From Cornus controversa (lineage: Eukaryota > Streptophyta > Magnoliopsida > Cornales > Cornaceae), in contig CM048849.1 of assembly GCA_026545225.1 (NCBI GenBank), positions 55,509,836 through 55,573,835 of the forward strand: a stretch of 64,000 bases of DNA. Reading direction: 5' to 3'. Shown here one piece after another: positions 12,431 to 25,036 of the stretch. The notes under the pieces were generated by a model. The model saw nothing but the letters and a program-made list of their open reading frames with translations, was not told the DNA's origin and did not search any database. The position numbers and the translations under genes were made by a program. Every line of letters starts with the position of its first letter. Within the stretch, counting starts at the first letter, position 1.

Positions 12431-12452
12431 TAGCCCCTTACCTACTATTAGT

Positions 12453-13028
12453 TAGGGGTGCAATTTGGGCCTATTAATCCGAGCCCAGCAATTATTTTTA
12501 CAATTAAGATTGAACTTGGGTTGAAGTACAAGTAACATGAACCCAACCTGAATCTGAATTCTAATATTCTTTTTATACATATTTTTTATTTTAAATATAT
12601 TATATATAATATTCAATTATGATTACATTTTTCTTTTCAATTTGTTTTTGTTTAAATCTTAATTTATTATATGTTAATACTTTGGAGAATTAATTTCCTA
12701 AGAATTTGTTTGTAATTTTTTTAAAATTTGTATCAAGTTTTTAAATTTTTTTGTGCTTAAGAGCAATTTTATCTTAAACTAAATAAAGATCACTTAAAAT
12801 TTTTAATGTGAAAATTGGTCATATGAATAACTTGAATTAAACCTATTTTCTAACTAGAAATTTCTAATCCTAGTTGCAAATCCGAATTTAAAAATTTAAT
12901 AATGGATTAAACTTGAATTAAATAATTAGAATTGAAAATAGAGTTAGAATTAAAAGTAGAGTTGAATAGTTTATATGTTAGATTGAGATTGAATTGTACT
13001 GCCCCCATCTGCCTTAATTGCAGCCATA
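12453..13028. mobile_element. hAT-type MITE with 8-bp target duplication
   Basis: The ends are TAGGGGTGCAATTTGGGC and, inverted, TATGGCTGCAATTAAGGC, matching at 15 of 18 positions. Both sides are flanked by CTATTAGT (12445-12452 and 13029-13036), an 8-bp duplication typical of hAT transposition. The T/CAGGGGTG terminus is also hAT-like. The 576-bp interior is AT-rich and non-coding, so this is a non-autonomous copy. Confidence 0.7.
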
Positions 13029-13789
13029 CTATTAGTCCCACTGATTCTGGTAGAGTGGTAGGTTTGGCCCAACATTGACCTGCAAAACTTATTTGATATG
13101 ATAAGTTGATAACACATGCAATAGGCGGCTTGGGTTGGGCTAATTAACTAAACCCGGGTTCAGAAAACTCGGGCGAAACAATTCAAAATGTGCAGCCTAA
13201 AATCTTCTTGGGTTGGGTAATTCTGCCTGAGTTTGCAGTCCTGATACTTAAGATGTCTTAGTGTCTGACCCTTAACAAAATAAGGAGCCACTACAACCCA
13301 TCACAATGATCTATTGCTATAGACCCATAGGGCAGGTTCAAGCCCTATCTCTGTAGCATAAAATGCTCTTTTTTGGCCCATGACATTAATTTTCTTTCAC
13401 GGGCCCATCAAAGCTATCTATGATGTACCTTTAAGGCTCATCCAGGATTTAACTAAAGAGTTCAATGTTTCCAAGTGTACTGATATTGGACAGCTGGTTT
13501 GGATCCTATAATCTAACTCGTTTGGCACAAAAAGAAAATGCATAATTATAATAAGGGAAGTTTATCAACTTTTTTTGATTTAGTCTAATGTAGTATGTAG
13601 ACATGCTAAACATGTTTAACTATAGCTAAATACAAAATCCACTAGTCATACTAGGATTCAACATTTTGATTTATAAGAATAGATTATAATTAAGAATAGG
13701 TAGGCGATAACATTTTTCTTTTAAATAAAATGACAAGAAAGTCCTTAAACTTATTATACAATAAATTTTAATTCTTTTTACTTCGTTTA

Positions 13790-14400
13790 ATAATTTCTTT
13801 TGGGTTCCGACCAAAAAGAACTTTTTTCTTGAGTACTTTTTTTTTATCCAGTCAAAAGTGATAATATATTCAATAAAGATATCCAGTCAAAAGTGATAAA
13901 AGAGATAACAGGTACTCTATTTTTTTGATATTTTTTTCTGGTCCTGTCAAAATTAAGAGAATTTATTCAATATGAAGAACTTTTTTTTGTGTATCATACT
14001 TTTTTTTTTTCAGTGTTGTCTTGTGAGATAATTTATTCAACAGACATAATTTATTTTGGGTCTTTTTTTTTTTTTGCATACCATACTTTTTTTTTCTCGG
14101 TCATATAAAATGAAATAGTTTATTCATCAGAGATAAAAAAAAAATTTGAGTCTTTTTTTTTTGCGTAGTATACTCTTTTTTTGGGTCCTATAGAGAACTG
14201 TTTTTTGGATCTTTTTTTCAGTTCTTGTCAAAAGAAAACTTTATTCAATAAATATAACATTTTTTTGGTACTTGGATAAACTTATTTTTTTTAATCGGTC
14301 AGTAGAGAAAGAAATAACTATTTTTTGAGTCCTTTTTTGTGTAATTTTTTTTTTGGAACTTGTTAAAAGAGACCGAAAATATTAAATATTGGAGACAAGG
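13790..14400. repeat. T-rich degenerate tandem tract
   Basis: The motif of a long T run, then a GTATCATACT-like or TAGTATACT-like string, then another T run, then TTTATTCA(A/T) recurs several times with variable spacing and strong decay. There are many T(8-14) runs on the + strand and no coding potential. Confidence 0.6.
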
Positions 14401-14467
14401 AGAAAATATCAGAAAGAGTAGTTGTGTAATTTTTTTTAAAAAATAATCATTCACTTGATAAGTTAAA

Positions 14468-14545
14468 GTTAGAAATGTTATTTTATTTAAAATAGGAGTG
14501 TGAAGTTAAGGTTAGAAATGTTATTTTATTTAAAATAAGAGTGTA
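14468..14545. repeat. 43-bp direct repeat, two copies
   Basis: GTTAGAAATGTTATTTTATT followed by TAAAATA[G/A]GAGTGT begins at 14468 and again at 14511, a 43-bp tandem duplication next to the T-rich tract. Confidence 0.8.
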
Positions 14546-15257
14546 AACGAAAAAAAGAGCAACGCATTATATATCCCTTTATATTAATTAAAACTCATTA
14601 TAAATAATTGAAAATCATTGGGTCCTTTTGTCTCGGTAAGCAAACAAATCAAATATCCCCACTAATTAAAAAGAGCTATGCTTTTTGGGTCGATCGGCTA
14701 AAGCCAACCAAAGCTCTAAGTCTTGTATGACCCACCATCGTTAATGGAGGTGGGGCTTACAGGACTAAGAAATTGTCCTAGCTCTATATACTCTTCCAAT
14801 AGTAAACTACATTTTGGCTCACTCATCAATCAGATTCAACAGGTTCTATTGGAAATTAATTACTCTACATGTGGTTTCTAAATTTACCCCTCAAACATGA
14901 TTCTTATCTTATGTGCAAGAGGAATTTTTTTTTCCCCCAAAAATGCTTTAATTTTCATGAAGAGGCATATTTTATTGTAATGATAAACATTTTAAATCAA
15001 TATTAACATCTGCAATGGGATTATTATTTATTTATTTTTAAATTAATGTGTCCAAATAGGGGTTGTTACCACCTATTCTTATATATTTCAATTGCTCCAA
15101 AATAATATTCAATGGACAGCACAAAGCATGAGGGATTTCATGATATTCTGTTGCTAATGAAAAGATATGCCAAGAGTGGATCATGATTGAAATAGCTTAC
15201 CAATAAAATAATACTTAGGAACTATTATTGCTCATAATGCCACCTATAAAACACATA

Positions 15258-15304
<47 letters not shown>
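15258..15304. repeat. (TC)n(TA)n microsatellite
   Basis: A run of about 12 TC units is followed directly by a TA run. Confidence 0.95.
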
Positions 15305-15305
<1 letters not shown>

Positions 15306-15387
15306 CATAATAATAATTTTAATGAGAAAAAATTGGCTGCTCATAGACTGATTTGAAAGTGATGCTTTGCTTGTTACTACTTCTCAC

Positions 15388-16075
15388 GATAAAGTTGAGG
15401 CTTCCAGTTCAAAACTAAAATCCAATCACTAAAATCCAATGCACTGAGATGGTGGGATCACCGCCACCATTAATGGCCAGCATCCTATCCAGTGCATGTG
15501 TTTTTACGGTGCACGGGAGATCAATCTAGCAATGTATGATAAAGTTGGATTTTTTAATTTATAATTAAAATTTAGTGCACCAAGATGGTGGAATCATCCC
15601 ACCAACAATGATAAGCATCCTCTCCGGTGGACGTGTTTTTCATTATGCACAGAAAAGAGTGAAATCAATTTAGCAATGTATGATAAAGTAGGAATTTTTA
15701 CTTCATAACTAAAATTTAGTGCAACGAGATGGTGGGATTATCCTATCAACAATGATCAACATTCTCTTCGGTGCACGTGTTTCATGACGCACTAAGAAAA
15801 GTTGAGATTAATCTAAAAATGCATGATAAAATTGAAAATTTTCAGTTCATAACTAAAATTAGTGCATGGAGATGGTGGAATCACCCACCAACAATAACCA
15901 ACATTCTCTCTTATGAACTTGTTTTTCACAATACATTGGGAAGAGTTTGAGATCAACCCAGCAATGCATGACAAAGTTGGAGCTTTCCATTCATAACTAA
16001 AATTGAGTGCTGCGATATGGTGGAATCACCCCACCAATAATGGCCTGCATTTTTTCGAGTTCACTTGTATTCTAG
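15388..16075. repeat. Minisatellite, five units of ~145 bp
   Basis: Units begin with GAtAAAGTtGgA-like words at 15388, 15538, 15682, 15825 and 15970, so the period is 143-150 bp. Each carries a GAGATGGTGG(A/G)ATCA-like core, a CCACCAA(C/T)AATG-like core and an AGCAATGTATGA-like end. The copies are diverged by base changes and small indels. No open frame is kept between units. Confidence 0.85.
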
Positions 16076-17309
16076 TGTTGGGTTAATTTCAGCCCTCTCT
16101 CGTACACAGTCATTTTTACCCTTTTTCAGTGCATTAGAGAGAATTTCAATTCTTCAATTTACTACCATTTGACTACCGACAATGTTTTTGCATCAGACCA
16201 AGAGTTTTTCATTCTCATTTAAGCCTAGAGTTTGTGATGTTGTTGTTGCACATTGTATAGTTATGCAAGGTAGCCTCTCTAACCAAGATAGATGGATTCA
16301 TATTGCTTTTTTTTTTTTTTTTTCCTGTGAAAAAAAAAAAAAGGGAAAAGGAAAGGGCTGGTCAGAGATAAAAAAATAAAATAAAGAAGGAGATAAAGGA
16401 AAATCCAATTTAATCCCTGAAAACAAAGTGGGTACTTGAACTAATGATGTGAGAACAGTACACTTGTAATGAAAGTTTGACCAAACATCTAGGAAAACAT
16501 CAATTGATGTCTCTTCATTAGCATGTTTTTAAGGATGAGAGATATAGATAAGAGAACTCAAATCATGGGATGGACAGATGGATTTATTTGTATTTGTATA
16601 TCACCAAATGTTAAAAAGACTAAAATGGTCATGAAGCTTTAGGTGTATGTCAATCAAGCAAGTCAATTTGATCTTTCTTTTCAGAACCATGACTGTTACT
16701 ACAGTAACCCCAATATTCCAAAATGTGCACACACACAAAAAAAAAAAAAAAAAAATCAATCAAACATATAATGACTATTACCCCCCACATCAATCAAAAC
16801 ACGCATTAGGAACTTTAGACTGTTCTTTTCTCCTCCAAACGAAGTGACTTCAATTGAAAGTGGGTATGAAAAGCTTTCATTAAAGTTGATGGATTTGACT
16901 GAACCCAAGCTCACTGTTTCACACCAAATTATATCAAAAAGATGCTCCCATGACCAAAGGAGGTAGTAAATGTCCATGGTTTTTTTAAATTAATTTTTAT
17001 GTCTACAAATTAAATGTGGTTGAATTATGCAATTTTTTAGGCAGCTTATGGATATTCAACAAGACAGTTTTTCAATTAATCATCATAATTAGCGTAGATA
17101 CAAATTGAATATAAACTTTTAATTTGTTTTTCTTTTTTGTGAGGAAGTGTTCAAGTTTCACTTGAAGTATATTGAACCACTAAACTGAAAGAAAAAGAAG
17201 CAACGACCTCACTGAAAATATAGAAAAGAGAAAAAGATAAAGAAGACACTAAAATTGAAACATTGGCTGTAAATAATTTTTTTTTATTTTTTATTTTTTA
17301 AAAAAAGGA

Positions 17310-17574
17310 GATAGGCTTAATTACATGGCATTTTTAACTGAGTAACCTGAAAAACTGGTGAAAGCTTTCCTTTTGCTAAAAGATGAGATTACTTTAAGGT
17401 TAAATGCTAAAAATCCTCTTTTAATTTTCATGGGTTTGCAAATATCTCTGGCGATGCAACTTACTCCCTCAACTATTTGAAAATTGCAACGTACTCTCAA
17501 TCTGCCCAAGTGTCATTAACATATATTTAATTTACTATTTTACCTCTCAACAAATGACAAAAGAATCCTTAATG

Positions 17575-17620
<46 letters not shown>

Positions 17621-17890
17621 CCCAAAATTTTGATAACTTGTTTATATTAGGATTGGATTCATGGATTTAAAAATGATAGAAGGTCAATTTGGTCAATAAA
17701 TTAAGAAGGCTATTATATATATTTTATGTCTACAAATGTTAAGTTTTCATCACTATTATAACAGTCTACAAACGGCAAGGGAGTATCTACATATTTTTGA
17801 AATAGTATAAGAGGGTTTTGTACAAAAATGAAAGTTTAGGAGGTTTTCTACAAAATTGTGAAAGTTTTTTTTTTTTTTTTTTTTTGCAAT
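17310..17890. repeat. Candidate foldback element centred on a (TA)n tract
   Basis: Left-arm words such as AAAATCCTCTTTTAATTTTCA and TTACTCCCTCAAC have weak inverted counterparts on the right (AAACCCTCTTATAC..., ACTCCCTTGCC on the minus strand). A 40-bp TA tract (about 17579-17618) lies near the middle. Similarity is imperfect and the ends are not sharply defined. Confidence 0.4.
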
Positions 17891-18087
17891 TTACCCTTAC
17901 TTCTTGTTATATATTTCTAAATATTTAATCAAATTGTTATATTTTTTCTAGTTTATAAGGTAATTATTTACTTCGATCTTTTGGCCCAAATTGAACTTCA
18001 TTGAATTGATTGTTGATGCTTCAGCTGGTTATTAAAATTCATAGTTTTTTTCTTTTTATACCTTTTTAATTTCTTTTTTGTTTTTAG

Positions 18088-18332
18088 GATAAATTACTCT
18101 GATCTTTCTTGAGTTTTCGCCTAATTTCCTTTGGATTAAATTTTTTTAAAATATGGTGGTCAACTTTTCCTGAAGTTTGGTTGACTTTACTCCGAGTACC
18201 ACTGTTATTAATTGAGAGTCAACTCTGTTAATGTCAATTAACATAAAAAAAAAATTTTAAATGTCAAAACTACCATCGATGGCCGCAGCACTGGTATAAC
18301 ATTGATAGAGAATACATATATAGATTACCATG

Positions 18333-18364
<32 letters not shown>

Positions 18365-18540
18365 CATGGTAATCTCAGTCAAATTATTAGAAATTGAAAT
18401 TACTTTTATAATTGTATATTAGATGTGATTTTGTTTAACGAACCGTTAGTCTAACAGTAATGTCAGAGTAATTTTCTAAAAACTTTAATTTGAGAGTAAT
18501 TAAGTCAAATTTCAGAAAATACCAAAGTAATTTACCCTTG
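18088..18540. mobile_element. MITE-like inverted-repeat element with perfect 54-bp central palindrome
   Basis: The ends GGATAAATTACTCTGATCTTT (left, ~18088) and, inverted, GGGTAAATTACTTTGGTATTT (right, ~18537) are similar terminal repeats. The centre (18322-18375) is a perfect palindrome: arms AGATTACCATGCTAT and ATAGCATGGTAATCT around 24 bp of alternating AT. The interior is non-coding. I could not fix a target duplication, so the superfamily is open. Confidence 0.55.
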
Positions 18541-19958
18541 TTTTTAATATCCGGTCCATTTTCTAAATATTCAATATAAATTTAAACAGATCATGTCTCA
18601 AAGTCTCTGCCATATTTAGAAAAAATATTCAAATGGCATAAATAACCTACCTCTATTCCTGTTTTCTTTCCAAATTTTCTGGAATGAAGTCTAAAAAAAA
18701 ATTAAATTCATTGTTATCCTTTGTAATAGATTGTCATTATGCCAATCCCATTTATACCAATATTTTCTTTCTCCCAACAAGCATAAAAGAGAAAGCAACA
18801 ACATAAAACAGCTAGAAAATATTTTCTGTTCTTTTAATTTCAGTTGTGAAAATTCCTTTAAATAATAGCTAAAATACTTGAAATAAATTACAGAAAAAAA
18901 TGTTAGATTCGCAGCTAAAATGACTGGTGCATACATGTAGGAGAGAGACGGTAGATACACTCATATTAACATAAATTTAACAAATTCGTTATCCAAAATA
19001 AACATAAATTATGTGAATTAAAGAAACACAAAGCGGAGGAACACAAAGCTTCATGTGTATCTCTCTTTTACACATCCCCAGATAAGACTGATATGAAAAG
19101 TCAAGCTTTTTTAATATTTTTTCATCCCCAACTCTCTCTTGTCATCTTAGTATATCTTTTCTTTTTCCCTATCTCATCAAAGCAATTAAAAGCATGGTTT
19201 TTAATTTTTGACATACCCACATAATCAAAAAGGGACAAACTTGAATCATTTTTCCCACTCTAAAAGATGAGAGAGAGAGAGTGTGACTGAGAGTGTGTGT
19301 CTCATCTCTCATCAATCTTCTCACTGAGCTTTCAATCGTGTCTCAGAGATGTACTTGTTTTCACTGCTCAAACCTTCTGTTCCTAAACTTTCTGTCCCAT
19401 CCACCAATATTCCAATGGAATGTGGGACTCATGAGTCTGCTTCCAATCAACCAACAAGACTCTGATCTTTTTCTTCTCTTCTCCTAATCTCTCCTGGCTC
19501 TTCTGGTAAATAACAATAAAAAAGGGGTAAGAAACTAGAAAACTTCCCCCACATGATCAACAAATCTCAAACTACAATGGGAAGGCTTATACAACATGAC
19601 CTTGAATCAAATTGCACCAGAGGAAAAAAAAAACAAACAAACAACCACCAACTATATAAGAATCTGTTTTAGTGGGGGCTTCTTGGATTAAAATCCTCTC
19701 CGGAAAAAGAAATCTGCGGTTATATTTGATGGGTAAAGTTCACCGGTAACAATGTAACTCTACAGTAACATGAATTACCACCGATAGTGATGAATTTCAC
19801 CTACAAGATATAAATTATTACTGATAGTGATTACCATCAACTTCACCCACCAGATGAAACCGTAGGTTTTATTTTACAGGAGAGGATTTTGATTCGGGCT
19901 TCTGTTAATGTTTTGAGGTCTTTTCTACAAACCCCTCTTAGCTTCTTCAATTGATGTG

Positions 19959-21611
19959 TTATTTGTTGTTGTTATTGCTTCCTGTCCAATCAAAGAGACT
20001 GAATGGATCCAAGGCCTTGTTGTTGTTTTGATCTCTCTCCTCATCTGCTGTGAATCCTTGGGTGAACAAGAGGTTTAGAGGGTCAGCCTCTATCTCTCCT
20101 AAATCCGCAAAGAAGTCCTCACACTGGTGGTTGGAGTACTCTGCAGGCAATGCTGGCCTGTAACTCTGAGTGAACCCTTCAGTACTGAACTCACTACTGT
20201 CATCCATTTCTATTTGCTTATCAAGGTCTTCCATCTCCTCTTTAACAGATGAACCTGTTGTGGAATTCCCAGTGACATTAGTGGATGATGATACATTATT
20301 ATTGTCACTATAATTGGACTCCTTTTCTTCTTCCTTCATGCTGCTGCTGCTGCTGCTTGTCTTTTGAGTCTGAGAGGCTGGTGAATTCTTTGAACCCGCA
20401 TTGCTCTTTGATGGTTGGGACCTAGTAGAACCAGCTAGAGCATTTCTCTGAGTTGGCCATGGATGGTTATGCTCAGAAGTGTATGTGATGACCAGCATAT
20501 TGGGGTCGGTCCGGCTCCGTTCCACTTGTTTCCTTGCTGAACAACCCTTGGAGCTACTGCATCTGTAATATCCCCTGAAAGGTTTTTTGAATATATTGAA
20601 TTAACAAACATCAATCAAATTTTCTTCTAATTAATCCTAACTTGACTATATATAATTCTATTTCGAATTATGAAAGACAAGTAAAAATCTATCATAAAAT
20701 ACTAATGAGCATATCAATAATAATTATTATTGATAGTAGTGTTCAATATCCCTTATATTGTAAAAGCAATGCAAAGCTAGCTTGGTTGTAATAAGAAAAA
20801 TAATACGCTTAATTATAAATTCTTTGCCAAAATTAATGCGGCAAGCAAGAAACATGAGTAATAATATATATTAATCAACCACAATATAAAATAAGGTAAG
20901 ACTTAGTTTGTACTATATTTTTTTACATATGATCAGAAGTGATTATTATATATAGCTGGAAGATAGATACTTAATTACCTTGGATAAGGAGAACCTTTGA
21001 TAGGCTTCTGACCATACTTTCTCCAAGCCCAGAGATCAGATGGAACTACTTCCCCAGTTGATCTGCTGTTTGCAGGTGCTGGTGCTGGTATGCAAACTAC
21101 CTTCTTTGCTTGGCTCTTCCTGCATGCGCGCATGAGTACTACTTTGAAATTAATATATTATAAGGATGGTTTTTGCCTAGACAATAAACAACATGTAATC
21201 TAAAATTTGGTCAAGGAGATTTTAATTTCATCATTCAATCAAACTCGATAATTCGATCTTGATGGTGCACAAGATTTCCAATTCTATTTTGTGGAGAATG
21301 CTGTATTTTAATTAATTTGGTTTATCTTCATTAAGAGAGTTGAAAGGGATAGTATATAAATTCCAATGGCCAAACCAGTGAAAACACATATCATTCTTTT
21401 TAGGTGGATCCATGGAGGAAAAGTATTCATTTTGATATCTACATGAATGCCAAGTCTGTGAATACTATTGTGACACCACTTAGACTACTTTTTCAGGTGT
21501 ATTAGAACCCATCAAGCTATTTTGTTTTGGAGCTAGCTAGGTATAACATTGACAAAAACCTAATTCAAATCATAGAACTCCGGATGGTAACTCCTCTAAT
21601 TAGTTTAAACA

Positions 21612-21657
<46 letters not shown>

Positions 21658-22489
21658 ATAACGTCTACCAATTCATACTTTCAGATCCTCACCATGAATT
21701 AGCATAAACCCAAGTTTTCTAAAACAATTAATTTCCTATAACTCATCATTTATGAAGCTGTAAATCTGTTTTCTATGATCTGGTATTGCATAAAATATAA
21801 ACTTGATCAAAACTAAAATAACATTAATTTAAAAAGAAAAAAACAATTCATCAATCGAATTTAACTCACCTTCTCTTGATACCCGTATGTTGCGGAGATG
21901 AGATCTGTACCCCAGTATTTTCAATGAAGCAACCGTTGGAGCTGTTACCACTAATCACATCATTAACAACTAAGGCAGGAACCCTAGTTTCCCTCGGCGA
22001 GGCGGCCACCGCCGGCGAATTGCACGGTGACACCGGCAACTTAGCACTCGGTGAGATCTGAAGCATCCTTGAGAACACATTACAAGGTCTCTTGATCATC
22101 TCTTCATCCATAATCCGCTGACTAAAAACACCACCACTAGTTCTATTAAATCCACCACCACCGCCGCCACCCAAGGCTTCAACATGACTTGTTTTAGTCA
22201 TGTCCAAAGAATTATTTGAGCTGTCAAAGAAGGCTGAATTAGGTATATTGAGCTCATGAAGAAGTGGATCTTGGATGTTAGAGAATGGATCGCCAAAATC
22301 ATCGATGGGTTCTTCGATTTCTGGAGGATAATTCATGGGATGGGATGGAAACTGCCAGTCATGACCAACCACTGGTGGTTCACCGCCTCCTCCTCCGCTA
22401 CTGCCGCTTGTCGTGCCGCCGCTAGCTCGGACTATGTCAGCTAAATCACCTTGATAATTCTCCATTCTCTGCAATAAGTAACTACACAT
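19959..22489 (-). CDS. WRKY transcription factor, group IIe (WRKY14/WRKY35-like)
   Basis: Three exons, 21870-22489, 20979-21119 and 19959-20574, give about 458 residues. Both introns are GT/AG; the second splits the PR codon of the WRKY domain, the position conserved in group II. The domain has WRKYGQK (239-245), then GSPYPRGYYRC, and a C-x5-C-x23-H-x-H zinc centre (C259, C265, H289, H291). The flanking [16 protein letters not shown] and the tail after the finger ([18 protein letters not shown]) are those of group IIe WRKY14/35. The C-terminal part is acidic and Ser/Asn-rich, a likely activation region. The product should be nuclear and bind W-boxes (TTGACC/T). The start is uncertain: ATG 22489 ([14 protein letters not shown]) is chosen, but ATG 22465 (MENYQGDL) sits in a better context. 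Confidence 0.95.
21614..21652. repeat. (AT)n microsatellite in WRKY intron 1
   Basis: Long AT run inside the 750-bp first intron of the WRKY gene. Confidence 0.95.
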
Positions 22490-24174
22490 AGTTGGGGACC
22501 AACACACAGTACAATCTCATTTGACCTCTTTAGCTAGTTTGGTATGTTTTGCACCAAACAGACGTAAAGGACATGCACTTGTAGGGGTTCAAAGTGTTGG
22601 ATTAATCAATGAAAGACTTGTAGGGAGGTGGGTTTCGTTGTTAAGGGAGCAAGAATCGAAAAACAAGTTTTTGAAGGTTGAAACTGGCCGGTGTTGTTCT
22701 GCTAAAAAACAAAGCTAGAGAGAATGGTTTTAGAGAGAGAGAGAGTTAGTCGCTGACTTTTCATACAAAACAACTCTTCTCCATACGCAACACAGAACGG
22801 AAAAGAATTTTAAACTTTTACTTAATCTAATAACATAGTCTTGAGCTGGGTGATTTATCCTAATATGTTTTATATGCATATATAATATATATCATCAAAA
22901 GGATCAAATTTATCCAACTATTTGTTATTTTAACACCTATTTTAACATTATATATGTTCTCTCTTCCAATTATTTAATATAAAGTCATTATCGAGTATTG
23001 TCACACTTTCACGGGATAGATTAGATATAGATATAACTCTTTTTTTCATTAATTTTTAGAATCAAGCCACATAATTTTACACAATTTTTTCGTTACAATT
23101 TTTTTTGTCCTTGTAAAAACTCTTACATCGCTATTCGAGAGACTTAAATTCTCTAATTCTTTCATGTGAGTTCACCTAACGTTATTTTTTTTACTATTTT
23201 ATTCAAATCTTTCCACCCATTAAATCACCTAAAATGTCACTTTTCTTTGACAAATTACTTGAAGTTCTGTTCACACACTTAAAAGCCTCTTACATATATT
23301 TTATTTTATCCGTGTGTGAGGCATATTTTAAGAATTATTCTTTTCACATTTCTCTTAGTTGATATTTGTATATAATTTAATTTCTATTTGTGTGTATAAC
23401 AACATAATATACTTGTAAAGCTTGAAGAAAAAGGTCAGTTTTAATAAACGAGTGATGGAAAAGTAAAGAGGCGGCAAGTAGCCGCATTCCTAGTAAAACG
23501 TTTCGAAACAGGAGCCGCCTCCTCGTTTCTTTGTCATTCTCCGTTCATGAATCGCCCGATCTAGAGTGAGATTAGAAAGAACGACAACGTTATTAACTTT
23601 CTTGCCAATATTATATATATATATATATATGTATATATATAACAGACACCGGTTCTTATCATGCTAACCTAACGAAATTGGAAGTGGGGTGAAGGGAAAA
23701 TAGGAGAAGAATAGCAAATTCTTTTTGTTTTACTGAGAGGATGAAAGAAGGGTTGAGAAAAGAGTCATCATTTTTGTTTCACAAATTTTCATTCATCAAG
23801 ACATCAATAAAAAAAACAAAATTATCCTTATCTCTCTTCCCTGTGAACAATAAAAAGACAAAACTATCCTTATCTCTATTCCCTTCTCTCCTATAAGAAC
23901 TAGTATATTTTCTTATCTTCCATTCAATCACATAAAATAAAAAATAAAAAATAAAAAATAAAAAAAGGACAGAAACACAATATCTTTCATAGGATGTTGT
24001 GTTGATCACTCATTCTCTCCCTTTCATCCAATTTTTTTTTTTCTCATCAAAAGGATTATTAGAGTAATGGGAAATAATAAAAAAAGAAATTGAAAAACCG
24101 ATTAAATTATGTTTGGAATATCTATGACTACATTTTAGACAATAGTGAAAAATAAATCTTCTTAAGTTTCTTCC
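22490..24174. other. WRKY upstream region, no other gene
   Basis: The first few hundred bases upstream of the WRKY start carry a GA run (~22732-22745). Around 23,456-23,580 is a more GC-rich patch (GGCGGCAAGTAGCCGC, GGAGCCGCCTCC) that stands out from its surroundings but gives no open frame I can recognise. A (TA)n run lies at 23610-23640 and an AAAAAT repeat near 23935-23965. Confidence 0.45.
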
Positions 24175-24711
24175 ATGTGCAAAAACATTCCTAAACTATT
24201 TTTTTTTTAAACAAATAAGTCCCTCATATTACAAAAGTAGACAACTTGACCCCCGACAAAATTATACTGACACATGTACCATATACTATGACTATTATGT
24301 CATTTTCTCTATAAATATAGTCTTTTCTAAAAAAATTAAAAATAAAAATAGTTAGATAAAATTTTCAAATAATAAGTTTAGAAACATAAAAAAATAGAAG
24401 GCTAATATAACTTTATTTAATATTTTTTAAAAATAAAAATATAACTAATATATATACTCTTTTTCTCTACTATTATAGTCAATAGTGTTTTGTAAATAAA
24501 ATTGAAAAAATAAAAAAAAAGAGTTTGATAAAATTATCATTGAAAATGTTTTTTCTTTGATTTGCTAACCATAATATAAAGCACTACTTGAATAATAAAA
24601 AATAATTAGAAACATAAAAAAGTAAAAGATCAATAGAATTTTATTTCATAATTTTATCAAACTATTTTTAAAAAAAAAATTATATAGAAAACACTATACT
24701 AATGAAAAAGA

Positions 24712-24845
24712 GGTTGTACAATTGTACTCATTGCATAAAGCTCCCACTTGAGTGGAGTTTGAGAGAGATGGGTGTCAGAAAGTCTTACTTCCATTTTTGG
24801 ATAGATTGTTCCCAAGTCTCGAACCCCGATACATCGCTTTATACG
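24712..24845 (-). mobile_element. tRNA-derived SINE nested in the foldback element
   Basis: On the minus strand it has a B-box-like GGTTCGAGACTTGGGAACA, then AAGTAAGACTT, then GTGGGAGCTTTATGCA, and a T-run beyond. This is the same plan as Au-type SINEs but a more diverged or different family. It sits at the centre of the foldback element and so inserted later. Confidence 0.6.
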
Positions 24846-25036
24846 ATGACACTTTTATTTAAAAAAACTTAAATAAAGTTCTATTAATCTTTTATTTTTT
24901 TATGTGTCAAAACTTATTATTTAAAATTTTATCTAATTATTTTTTATTTTTTGAATTTTTAAAAAACACTATATTTATAGAGAAAATGGCATAATAGTCG
25001 TAGTAAATGATCAATATATCATTATAATTTTGTTCG

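Larger units (their letters stand above)
16080..19958. other. Gene-free stretch downstream of the WRKY gene
   Basis: AT-rich DNA with homopolymer runs (poly-T/poly-A near 16310-16345 and 17866-17886) and palindromic elements around 17.3-17.9 and 18.09-18.54 kb, annotated separately. The few open frames are short and show no domain. The last few hundred bases before 19959 probably hold the WRKY 3' UTR. Confidence 0.5.

Noticed and set aside
15388..16075. CRISPR-like array
   Set aside because: Units are ~145 bp of repeat with no short constant repeat and unique spacers, and this is a plant nuclear sequence. It is a minisatellite.
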